The notes beneath the pieces were generated by a model. The model searched no databases and was not told where the DNA came from. It saw nothing but the letters and a program-made list of their open reading frames with translations. Shown here piece by piece: positions 1-9,268 of a stretch of DNA of 64,000 nt. Both the position numbers and the translations under genes were made by a program. The first letter of the stretch is position 1. The number at the start of each line of letters is the position of its first letter. The DNA is from Apostichopus japonicus (taxonomy: Eukaryota; Echinodermata; Holothuroidea; Aspidochirotida; Stichopodidae), in assembly GCF_037975245.1 (NCBI RefSeq), contig NC_092572.1, positions 17,056,269 through 17,120,268 of the forward strand, given 5' to 3'.

Positions 1-28
1 GCAAAAGAGAGTCTCGATCATCAGCTCG

Positions 29-58
29 TACAGTGCGCCAAGCCATCCCGCCACTGTA
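29..58. repeat. Inverted repeat 1 (7-bp arms), representative copy
   Basis: TACAGTG at 29-35 and CACTGTA at 52-58 are perfect reverse complements separated by 16 bases. On the minus strand an alternative nine-pair stem forms with one bulged G (TACAGT plus GCG against CGC plus ACTGTA). It overlaps the 5' end of the tRNA-like segment, so this fold competes with the tRNA-like D-arm. Confidence 0.85.
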
Positions 59-68
59 TGGACTGAGA

Positions 69-89
69 TATTAGGTGGATTAACTAATA
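69..89. repeat. Inverted repeat 2 (6-bp arms), representative copy
   Basis: TATTAG at 69-74 and CTAATA at 84-89 are perfect reverse complements around a 9-base loop. This is the most AT-rich part of the unit. Three of the ten indels found in the window (at 2880, 16935 and 34421) fall at or inside this loop. Confidence 0.85.
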
Positions 90-90
90 C

Positions 91-121
91 TTACAGCTCC
101 CCGTCTAGGCACTTGCTGTAA
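91..121. repeat. Inverted repeat 3 (7-bp arms), representative copy
   Basis: TTACAGC at 91-97 and GCTGTAA at 115-121 are perfect reverse complements around a 17-base loop. One base separates it from inverted repeat 2. Its loop holds the C4 run that is read as C5 in two copies (34115-34119 and 34612-34616). Confidence 0.85.
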
Positions 122-134
122 AAGATCGGCAAAA
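120..134 (-). terminator. Short T-runs downstream of the B box, representative copy
   Basis: On the minus strand two TTTT runs (134-131 and 123-120) lie about 15 and 26 nt past the B box and could stop Pol III in organisms where four T suffice. A third TTTT (171-168 in this copy) lies between the A and B boxes, so a Pol III transcript might end before reaching the B box. Whether any of them acts as a terminator is unknown, since the length needed differs among eukaryotes. Confidence 0.25.
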
Positions 135-148
135 GACGTCATCACCCG

Positions 149-159
149 GGCTTCGAACC
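149..159 (-). promoter_or_regulatory. Pol III B box (TFIIIC site), representative copy
   Basis: The minus strand reads GGTTCGAAGCC, a full match to the internal B-box consensus GGTTCGANNCC that encodes the T-loop of tRNAs and is the main contact of TFIIIC. TTCGAA is itself palindromic, but only the minus strand has the flanking GG and CC in the right places: on the plus strand the position-53 base would be C, facing C61. The box recurs every 165 bp, so the window contains several hundred copies. The match is direct; protein binding is inference. Confidence 0.65.
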
Positions 160-199
160 AGGGATGCAAAAGAGAGTCTCGATCATCAGCTCGTACAGT

Positions 200-210
200 G
201 CGCCAAGCCA
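200..210 (-). promoter_or_regulatory. A-box-like element upstream of the B box, representative copy
   Basis: The minus strand reads TGGCTTGGCGC, compared with the consensus TRGYNNARNNG. The first six positions and the second purine agree; the usual A14 is G and the last G is C. It lies 40 nt upstream of the B box, within the range seen in tRNA genes and tRNA-derived SINEs. Together with the B box it forms a plausible but weakened type 2 Pol III promoter directed along the minus strand. Confidence 0.5.
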
Positions 211-2805
211 TCCCGCCACTGTATGGACTGAGATATTAGGTGGATTAACTAATACTTACAGCTCCCCGTCTAGGCACTTGCTGTAAAAGATCGGCAAAAG
301 ACGTCATCACCCGGGCTTCGAACCAGGGATGCAAAAGAGAGTCTCGATCATCAGCTCGTACAGTGCGCCAAGCCATCCCGCCACTGTATGGACTGAGATA
401 TTAGGTGGATTAACTAATACTTACAGCTCCCCGTCTAGGCACTTGCTGTAAAAGATCGGCAAAAGACGTCATCACCCGGGCTTCGAACCAGGGATGCAAA
501 AGAGAGTCTCGATCATCAGCTCGTACAGTGCGCCAAGCCATCCCGCCACTGTATGGACTGAGATATTAGGTGGATTAACTAATACTTACAGCTCCCCGTC
601 TAGGCACTTGCTGTAAAAGATCGGCAAAAGACGTCATCACCCGGGCTTCGAACCAGGGATGCAAAAGAGAGTCTCGATCATCAGCTCGTACAGTGCGCCA
701 AGCCATCCCGCCACTGTATGGACTGAGATATTAGGTGGATTAACTAATACTTACAGCTCCCCGTCTAGGCACTTGCTGTAAAAGATCGGCAAAAGACGTC
801 ATCACCCGGGCTTCGAACCAGGGATGCAAAAGAGAGTCTCGATCATCAGCTCGTACAGTGCGCCAAGCCATCCCGCCACTGTATGGACTGAGATATTAGG
901 TGGATTAACTAATACTTACAGCTCCCCGTCTAGGCACTTGCTGTAAAAGATCGGCAAAAGACGTCATCACCCGGGCTTCGAACCAGGGATGCAAAAGAGA
1001 GTCTCGATCATCAGCTCGTACAGTGCGCCAAGCCATCCCGCCACTGTATGGACTGAGATATTAGGTGGATTAACTAATACTTACAGCTCCCCGTCTAGGC
1101 ACTTGCTGTAAAAGATCGGCAAAAGACGTCATCACCCGGGCTTCGAACCAGGGATGCAAAAGAGAGTCTCGATCATCAGCTCGTACAGTGCGCCAAGCCA
1201 TCCCGCCACTGTATGGACTGAGATATTAGGTGGATTAACTAATACTTACAGCTCCCCGTCTAGGCACTTGCTGTAAAAGATCGGCAAAAGACGTCATCAC
1301 CCGGGCTTCGAACCAGGGATGCAAAAGAGAGTCTCGATCATCAGCTCGTACAGTGCGCCAAGCCATCCCGCCACTGTATGGACTGAGATATTAGGTGGAT
1401 TAACTAATACTTACAGCTCCCCGTCTAGGCACTTGCTGTAAAAGATCGGCAAAAGACGTCATCACCCGGGCTTCGAACCAGGGATGCAAAAGAGAGTCTC
1501 GATCATCAGCTCGTACAGTGCGCCAAGCCATCCCGCCACTGTATGGACTGAGATATTAGGTGGATTAACTAATACTTACAGCTCCCCGTCTAGGCACTTG
1601 CTGTAAAAGATCGGCAAAAGACGTCATCACCCGGGCTTCGAACCAGGGATGCAAAAGAGAGTCTCGATCATCAGCTCGTACAGTGCGCCAAGCCATCCCG
1701 CCACTGTATGGACTGAGATATTAGGTGGATTAACTAATACTTACAGCTCCCCGTCTAGGCACTTGCTGTAAAAGATCGGCAAAAGACGTCATCACCCGGG
1801 CTTCGAACCAGGGATGCAAAAGAGAGTCTCGATCATCAGCTCGTACAGTGCGCCAAGCCATCCCGCCACTGTATGGACTGAGATATTAGGTGGATTAACT
1901 AATACTTACAGCTCCCCGTCTAGGCACTTGCTGTAAAAGATCGGCAAAAGACGTCATCACCCGGGCTTCGAACCAGGGATGCAAAAGAGAGTCTCGATCA
2001 TCAGCTCGTACAGTGCGCCAAGCCATCCCGCCACTGTATGGACTGAGATATTAGGTGGATTAACTAATACTTACAGCTCCCCGTCTAGGCACTTGCTGTA
2101 AAAGATCGGCAAAAGACGTCATCACCCGGGCTTCGAACCAGGGATGCAAAAGAGAGTCTCGATCATCAGCTCGTACAGTGCGCCAAGCCATCCCGCCACT
2201 GTATGGACTGAGATATTAGGTGGATTAACTAATACTTACAGCTCCCCGTCTAGGCACTTGCTGTAAAAGATCGGCAAAAGACGTCATCACCCGGGCTTCG
2301 AACCAGGGATGCAAAAGAGAGTCTCGATCATCAGCTCGTACAGTGCGCCAAGCCATCCCGCCACTGTATGGACTGAGATATTAGGTGGATTAACTAATAC
2401 TTACAGCTCCCCGTCTAGGCACTTGCTGTAAAAGATCGGCAAAAGACGTCATCACCCGGGCTTCGAACCAGGGATGCAAAAGAGAGTCTCGATCATCAGC
2501 TCGTACAGTGCGCCAAGCCATCCCGCCACTGTATGGACTGAGATATTAGGTGGATTAACTAATACTTACAGCTCCCCGTCTAGGCACTTGCTGTAAAAGA
2601 TCGGCAAAAGACGTCATCACCCGGGCTTCGAACCAGGGATGCAAAAGAGAGTCTCGATCATCAGCTCGTACAGTGCGCCAAGCCATCCCGCCACTGTATG
2701 GACTGAGATATTAGGTGGATTAACTAATACTTACAGCTCCCCGTCTAGGCACTTGCTGTAAAAGATCGGCAAAAGACGTCATCACCCGGGCTTCGAACCA
2801 GGGAT

Positions 2806-2971
2806 GCAAAAGAGAGTCTCGATCATCAGCTCGTACAGTGCGCCAAGCCATCCCGCCACTGTATGGACTGAGATATTAGCGTGGATTAACTAATACTTAC
2901 AGCTCCCCGTCTAGGCACTTGCTGTAAAAGATCGGCAAAAGACGTCATCACCCGGGCTTCGAACCAGGGAT
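2806..2971 (+). repeat. Variant monomer, 166 bp (C insertion at 2880)
   Basis: This copy reads TTAGCGTGG where the others read TTAGGTGG: one C is inserted at u74/u75, at the edge of the inverted repeat 2 loop. It shifts the repeat phase by one for everything downstream. Unlike most variants here it is not a simple homopolymer change. Confidence 0.9.
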
Positions 2972-5900
2972 GCAAAAGAGAGTCTCGATCATCAGCTCGT
3001 ACAGTGCGCCAAGCCATCCCGCCACTGTATGGACTGAGATATTAGGTGGATTAACTAATACTTACAGCTCCCCGTCTAGGCACTTGCTGTAAAAGATCGG
3101 CAAAAGACGTCATCACCCGGGCTTCGAACCAGGGATGCAAAAGAGAGTCTCGATCATCAGCTCGTACAGTGCGCCAAGCCATCCCGCCACTGTATGGACT
3201 GAGATATTAGGTGGATTAACTAATACTTACAGCTCCCCGTCTAGGCACTTGCTGTAAAAGATCGGCAAAAGACGTCATCACCCGGGCTTCGAACCAGGGA
3301 TGCAAAAGAGAGTCTCGATCATCAGCTCGTACAGTGCGCCAAGCCATCCCGCCACTGTATGGACTGAGATATTAGGTGGATTAACTAATACTTACAGCTC
3401 CCCGTCTAGGCACTTGCTGTAAAAGATCGGCAAAAGACGTCATCACCCGGGCTTCGAACCAGGGATGCAAAAGAGAGTCTCGATCATCAGCTCGTACAGT
3501 GCGCCAAGCCATCCCGCCACTGTATGGACTGAGATATTAGGTGGATTAACTAATACTTACAGCTCCCCGTCTAGGCACTTGCTGTAAAAGATCGGCAAAA
3601 GACGTCATCACCCGGGCTTCGAACCAGGGATGCAAAAGAGAGTCTCGATCATCAGCTCGTACAGTGCGCCAAGCCATCCCGCCACTGTATGGACTGAGAT
3701 ATTAGGTGGATTAACTAATACTTACAGCTCCCCGTCTAGGCACTTGCTGTAAAAGATCGGCAAAAGACGTCATCACCCGGGCTTCGAACCAGGGATGCAA
3801 AAGAGAGTCTCGATCATCAGCTCGTACAGTGCGCCAAGCCATCCCGCCACTGTATGGACTGAGATATTAGGTGGATTAACTAATACTTACAGCTCCCCGT
3901 CTAGGCACTTGCTGTAAAAGATCGGCAAAAGACGTCATCACCCGGGCTTCGAACCAGGGATGCAAAAGAGAGTCTCGATCATCAGCTCGTACAGTGCGCC
4001 AAGCCATCCCGCCACTGTATGGACTGAGATATTAGGTGGATTAACTAATACTTACAGCTCCCCGTCTAGGCACTTGCTGTAAAAGATCGGCAAAAGACGT
4101 CATCACCCGGGCTTCGAACCAGGGATGCAAAAGAGAGTCTCGATCATCAGCTCGTACAGTGCGCCAAGCCATCCCGCCACTGTATGGACTGAGATATTAG
4201 GTGGATTAACTAATACTTACAGCTCCCCGTCTAGGCACTTGCTGTAAAAGATCGGCAAAAGACGTCATCACCCGGGCTTCGAACCAGGGATGCAAAAGAG
4301 AGTCTCGATCATCAGCTCGTACAGTGCGCCAAGCCATCCCGCCACTGTATGGACTGAGATATTAGGTGGATTAACTAATACTTACAGCTCCCCGTCTAGG
4401 CACTTGCTGTAAAAGATCGGCAAAAGACGTCATCACCCGGGCTTCGAACCAGGGATGCAAAAGAGAGTCTCGATCATCAGCTCGTACAGTGCGCCAAGCC
4501 ATCCCGCCACTGTATGGACTGAGATATTAGGTGGATTAACTAATACTTACAGCTCCCCGTCTAGGCACTTGCTGTAAAAGATCGGCAAAAGACGTCATCA
4601 CCCGGGCTTCGAACCAGGGATGCAAAAGAGAGTCTCGATCATCAGCTCGTACAGTGCGCCAAGCCATCCCGCCACTGTATGGACTGAGATATTAGGTGGA
4701 TTAACTAATACTTACAGCTCCCCGTCTAGGCACTTGCTGTAAAAGATCGGCAAAAGACGTCATCACCCGGGCTTCGAACCAGGGATGCAAAAGAGAGTCT
4801 CGATCATCAGCTCGTACAGTGCGCCAAGCCATCCCGCCACTGTATGGACTGAGATATTAGGTGGATTAACTAATACTTACAGCTCCCCGTCTAGGCACTT
4901 GCTGTAAAAGATCGGCAAAAGACGTCATCACCCGGGCTTCGAACCAGGGATGCAAAAGAGAGTCTCGATCATCAGCTCGTACAGTGCGCCAAGCCATCCC
5001 GCCACTGTATGGACTGAGATATTAGGTGGATTAACTAATACTTACAGCTCCCCGTCTAGGCACTTGCTGTAAAAGATCGGCAAAAGACGTCATCACCCGG
5101 GCTTCGAACCAGGGATGCAAAAGAGAGTCTCGATCATCAGCTCGTACAGTGCGCCAAGCCATCCCGCCACTGTATGGACTGAGATATTAGGTGGATTAAC
5201 TAATACTTACAGCTCCCCGTCTAGGCACTTGCTGTAAAAGATCGGCAAAAGACGTCATCACCCGGGCTTCGAACCAGGGATGCAAAAGAGAGTCTCGATC
5301 ATCAGCTCGTACAGTGCGCCAAGCCATCCCGCCACTGTATGGACTGAGATATTAGGTGGATTAACTAATACTTACAGCTCCCCGTCTAGGCACTTGCTGT
5401 AAAAGATCGGCAAAAGACGTCATCACCCGGGCTTCGAACCAGGGATGCAAAAGAGAGTCTCGATCATCAGCTCGTACAGTGCGCCAAGCCATCCCGCCAC
5501 TGTATGGACTGAGATATTAGGTGGATTAACTAATACTTACAGCTCCCCGTCTAGGCACTTGCTGTAAAAGATCGGCAAAAGACGTCATCACCCGGGCTTC
5601 GAACCAGGGATGCAAAAGAGAGTCTCGATCATCAGCTCGTACAGTGCGCCAAGCCATCCCGCCACTGTATGGACTGAGATATTAGGTGGATTAACTAATA
5701 CTTACAGCTCCCCGTCTAGGCACTTGCTGTAAAAGATCGGCAAAAGACGTCATCACCCGGGCTTCGAACCAGGGATGCAAAAGAGAGTCTCGATCATCAG
5801 CTCGTACAGTGCGCCAAGCCATCCCGCCACTGTATGGACTGAGATATTAGGTGGATTAACTAATACTTACAGCTCCCCGTCTAGGCACTTGCTGTAAAAG

Positions 5901-8900
5901 ATCGGCAAAAGACGTCATCACCCGGGCTTCGAACCAGGGATGCAAAAGAGAGTCTCGATCATCAGCTCGTACAGTGCGCCAAGCCATCCCGCCACTGTAT
6001 GGACTGAGATATTAGGTGGATTAACTAATACTTACAGCTCCCCGTCTAGGCACTTGCTGTAAAAGATCGGCAAAAGACGTCATCACCCGGGCTTCGAACC
6101 AGGGATGCAAAAGAGAGTCTCGATCATCAGCTCGTACAGTGCGCCAAGCCATCCCGCCACTGTATGGACTGAGATATTAGGTGGATTAACTAATACTTAC
6201 AGCTCCCCGTCTAGGCACTTGCTGTAAAAGATCGGCAAAAGACGTCATCACCCGGGCTTCGAACCAGGGATGCAAAAGAGAGTCTCGATCATCAGCTCGT
6301 ACAGTGCGCCAAGCCATCCCGCCACTGTATGGACTGAGATATTAGGTGGATTAACTAATACTTACAGCTCCCCGTCTAGGCACTTGCTGTAAAAGATCGG
6401 CAAAAGACGTCATCACCCGGGCTTCGAACCAGGGATGCAAAAGAGAGTCTCGATCATCAGCTCGTACAGTGCGCCAAGCCATCCCGCCACTGTATGGACT
6501 GAGATATTAGGTGGATTAACTAATACTTACAGCTCCCCGTCTAGGCACTTGCTGTAAAAGATCGGCAAAAGACGTCATCACCCGGGCTTCGAACCAGGGA
6601 TGCAAAAGAGAGTCTCGATCATCAGCTCGTACAGTGCGCCAAGCCATCCCGCCACTGTATGGACTGAGATATTAGGTGGATTAACTAATACTTACAGCTC
6701 CCCGTCTAGGCACTTGCTGTAAAAGATCGGCAAAAGACGTCATCACCCGGGCTTCGAACCAGGGATGCAAAAGAGAGTCTCGATCATCAGCTCGTACAGT
6801 GCGCCAAGCCATCCCGCCACTGTATGGACTGAGATATTAGGTGGATTAACTAATACTTACAGCTCCCCGTCTAGGCACTTGCTGTAAAAGATCGGCAAAA
6901 GACGTCATCACCCGGGCTTCGAACCAGGGATGCAAAAGAGAGTCTCGATCATCAGCTCGTACAGTGCGCCAAGCCATCCCGCCACTGTATGGACTGAGAT
7001 ATTAGGTGGATTAACTAATACTTACAGCTCCCCGTCTAGGCACTTGCTGTAAAAGATCGGCAAAAGACGTCATCACCCGGGCTTCGAACCAGGGATGCAA
7101 AAGAGAGTCTCGATCATCAGCTCGTACAGTGCGCCAAGCCATCCCGCCACTGTATGGACTGAGATATTAGGTGGATTAACTAATACTTACAGCTCCCCGT
7201 CTAGGCACTTGCTGTAAAAGATCGGCAAAAGACGTCATCACCCGGGCTTCGAACCAGGGATGCAAAAGAGAGTCTCGATCATCAGCTCGTACAGTGCGCC
7301 AAGCCATCCCGCCACTGTATGGACTGAGATATTAGGTGGATTAACTAATACTTACAGCTCCCCGTCTAGGCACTTGCTGTAAAAGATCGGCAAAAGACGT
7401 CATCACCCGGGCTTCGAACCAGGGATGCAAAAGAGAGTCTCGATCATCAGCTCGTACAGTGCGCCAAGCCATCCCGCCACTGTATGGACTGAGATATTAG
7501 GTGGATTAACTAATACTTACAGCTCCCCGTCTAGGCACTTGCTGTAAAAGATCGGCAAAAGACGTCATCACCCGGGCTTCGAACCAGGGATGCAAAAGAG
7601 AGTCTCGATCATCAGCTCGTACAGTGCGCCAAGCCATCCCGCCACTGTATGGACTGAGATATTAGGTGGATTAACTAATACTTACAGCTCCCCGTCTAGG
7701 CACTTGCTGTAAAAGATCGGCAAAAGACGTCATCACCCGGGCTTCGAACCAGGGATGCAAAAGAGAGTCTCGATCATCAGCTCGTACAGTGCGCCAAGCC
7801 ATCCCGCCACTGTATGGACTGAGATATTAGGTGGATTAACTAATACTTACAGCTCCCCGTCTAGGCACTTGCTGTAAAAGATCGGCAAAAGACGTCATCA
7901 CCCGGGCTTCGAACCAGGGATGCAAAAGAGAGTCTCGATCATCAGCTCGTACAGTGCGCCAAGCCATCCCGCCACTGTATGGACTGAGATATTAGGTGGA
8001 TTAACTAATACTTACAGCTCCCCGTCTAGGCACTTGCTGTAAAAGATCGGCAAAAGACGTCATCACCCGGGCTTCGAACCAGGGATGCAAAAGAGAGTCT
8101 CGATCATCAGCTCGTACAGTGCGCCAAGCCATCCCGCCACTGTATGGACTGAGATATTAGGTGGATTAACTAATACTTACAGCTCCCCGTCTAGGCACTT
8201 GCTGTAAAAGATCGGCAAAAGACGTCATCACCCGGGCTTCGAACCAGGGATGCAAAAGAGAGTCTCGATCATCAGCTCGTACAGTGCGCCAAGCCATCCC
8301 GCCACTGTATGGACTGAGATATTAGGTGGATTAACTAATACTTACAGCTCCCCGTCTAGGCACTTGCTGTAAAAGATCGGCAAAAGACGTCATCACCCGG
8401 GCTTCGAACCAGGGATGCAAAAGAGAGTCTCGATCATCAGCTCGTACAGTGCGCCAAGCCATCCCGCCACTGTATGGACTGAGATATTAGGTGGATTAAC
8501 TAATACTTACAGCTCCCCGTCTAGGCACTTGCTGTAAAAGATCGGCAAAAGACGTCATCACCCGGGCTTCGAACCAGGGATGCAAAAGAGAGTCTCGATC
8601 ATCAGCTCGTACAGTGCGCCAAGCCATCCCGCCACTGTATGGACTGAGATATTAGGTGGATTAACTAATACTTACAGCTCCCCGTCTAGGCACTTGCTGT
8701 AAAAGATCGGCAAAAGACGTCATCACCCGGGCTTCGAACCAGGGATGCAAAAGAGAGTCTCGATCATCAGCTCGTACAGTGCGCCAAGCCATCCCGCCAC
8801 TGTATGGACTGAGATATTAGGTGGATTAACTAATACTTACAGCTCCCCGTCTAGGCACTTGCTGTAAAAGATCGGCAAAAGACGTCATCACCCGGGCTTC

Positions 8901-9075
8901 GAACCAGGGATGCAAAAGAGAGTCTCGATCATCAGCTCGTACAGTGCGCCAAGCCATCCCGCCACTGTATGGACTGAGATATTAGGTGGATTAACTAATA
9001 CTTACAGCTCCCCGTCTAGGCACTTGCTGTAAAAGATCGGCAAAAGACGTCATCACCCGGGCTTCGAACCAGGGA

Positions 9076-9076
9076 A
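9076..9076 (+). other. T-to-A substitution at u165, next to gap 1
   Basis: GGGATGC is read as GGGAAGC. It lies 64 bases before gap 1, in the last complete junction of the left contig, so low read support at a contig end is the simplest cause. Confidence 0.85.
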
Positions 9077-9139
9077 GCAAAAGAGAGTCTCGATCATCAG
9101 CTCGTACAGTGCGCCAAGCCATCCCGCCACTGTATGGAC

Positions 9140-9239
9140 NNNNNNNNNNNNNNNNNNNNNNNNNNNNNNNNNNNNNNNNNNNNNNNNNNNNNNNNNNNNN
9201 NNNNNNNNNNNNNNNNNNNNNNNNNNNNNNNNNNNNNNN
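9140..9239. other. Assembly gap 1 (100 N)
   Basis: Exactly 100 N, the usual placeholder for a gap of unknown size. The left contig stops at u63, and the right contig resumes at about u137 in the same orientation. The true distance, and so the number of missing units, cannot be known from this sequence. Confidence 0.98.
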
Positions 9240-9268
9240 CGCCACCCCGGGGCTTCCGAACCAGGATG
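9240..9268 (+). repeat. Degraded partial monomer at contig edge
   Basis: These 29 bases correspond to u137-u165 but carry several changes against the consensus: CCCC and GGGG runs lengthened, an extra C in TTCCGAA, GGGAT read as GGATG. The total length is unchanged. Clustered homopolymer errors exactly at a gap boundary indicate unpolished read-end sequence rather than a diverged array edge. Confidence 0.8.

Larger units (their letters stand above)
1..165 (+). repeat. Reference monomer of the satellite (u1-u165)
   Basis: One full unit, used for all unit coordinates given here. By hand count it has 44 C and 39 G (50.3% GC) and 9 CpGs. Palindromic sites include GTAC (u28-31), GCGC (u35-38), GACGTC (u135-140), CCCGGG (u145-150) and TTCGAA (u152-157). 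AAAAGA occurs three times (u3-8, u120-125, u131-136), and the longer GCAAAAGA occurs at u1-8 and u129-136, each followed by TCATCA (u18-23 and u139-144); these may be remnants of an older internal duplication. The part u139-u165 plus u1-u52 of the next copy is tRNA-like on the minus strand, and u53-u138 is not. The unit is 3 x 55 bp, so reading frames are preserved between copies, yet every frame is closed by a stop. I do not recognise the unit as a named satellite. Confidence 0.97.
139..217 (-). other. tRNA-like (SINE-head-like) segment, representative copy
   Basis: Read on the minus strand, 217 down to 139 resembles a degenerate tRNA of about 79 nt. GGCGGGA stands where the 5' acceptor strand would be (217-211). 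An A-box-like element follows (210-200). The D-stem can form as GCTT (208-205) with GAGC (192-189), four pairs including one G-T wobble, around a 12-nt loop. The T-arm is CCTGG, loop TTCGAAG, CCCGG (162-146), four of five pairs. The 3' acceptor strand would be GTGATGA (145-139), which does not pair with GGCGGGA, and no convincing anticodon stem forms. It is therefore not a working tRNA gene. A broken 3' acceptor with kept A and B boxes is typical of tRNA-derived SINEs and tRNA pseudogenes. The same segment recurs in every complete unit of arrays A and B. Confidence 0.6.
1..9139 (+). repeat. 165-bp satellite array A (about 55 copies)
   Basis: This stretch is a head-to-tail tandem array of a 165-bp unit. 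Unit starts (GCAAAAGAGA) fall at 1, 166, 331 and so on to 2806, then at 2972 and every 165 bp to 9077, the shift being due to one inserted base at 2880. The last unit is cut by the gap at u63. Copies are identical apart from that insertion and a T-to-A change at 9076. There is no spacer, no unique DNA and no higher-order pattern. The array continues beyond the left edge, since position 1 is the arbitrary start of a full unit. The unit length is that of a nucleosome plus linker, which is common for centromeric and heterochromatic satellites in eukaryotes. That functional placement is inference; the repeat itself is certain. Confidence 0.99.

Noticed and set aside
18-24. Hammerhead ribozyme (minus strand CTGATGA core), as in some satellite RNAs
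   Set aside because: The motif CTGATGA is present, but GAAA occurs on neither strand of the unit and no strand complementary to the preceding GTACGAG follows a cleavage triplet.
80-97. Splice signals or spliced-leader RNA: plus-strand CTAAT then TTACAG, and minus-strand GTAAGT
   Set aside because: The two signals are the same bases read on opposite strands, there is no polypyrimidine tract, no T-rich Sm site and no exon-like sequence nearby.
151-167. CENP-B box
   Set aside because: The plus strand CTTCGAACCAGGGATGC shares TTCG and the central A with the consensus but lacks CGGG at the required spacing; the minus strand has CGGG two bases too close.
139-189. Box C/D snoRNA (minus strand GTGATGA C box and CTGA D box)
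   Set aside because: The D box is about 120 nt beyond the C box in the next copy and simply part of CTGATGA. No terminal stem pairs the flanks.
80-211. A 43-codon ATG-to-stop frame repeated in every unit (minus strand in A and B)
   Set aside because: It uses 132 of 165 bp and starts at u46, but it overlaps the tRNA-like segment, resembles no family I recognise, and is short enough to occur by chance. Its repetition merely copies the founder unit, whose length happens to be a multiple of three.
139-217. Functional tRNA gene
   Set aside because: The acceptor strands do not pair, no anticodon arm forms, the T-stem has a mismatch, and TTTT interrupts the gene body. It is kept only as a tRNA-like relic.
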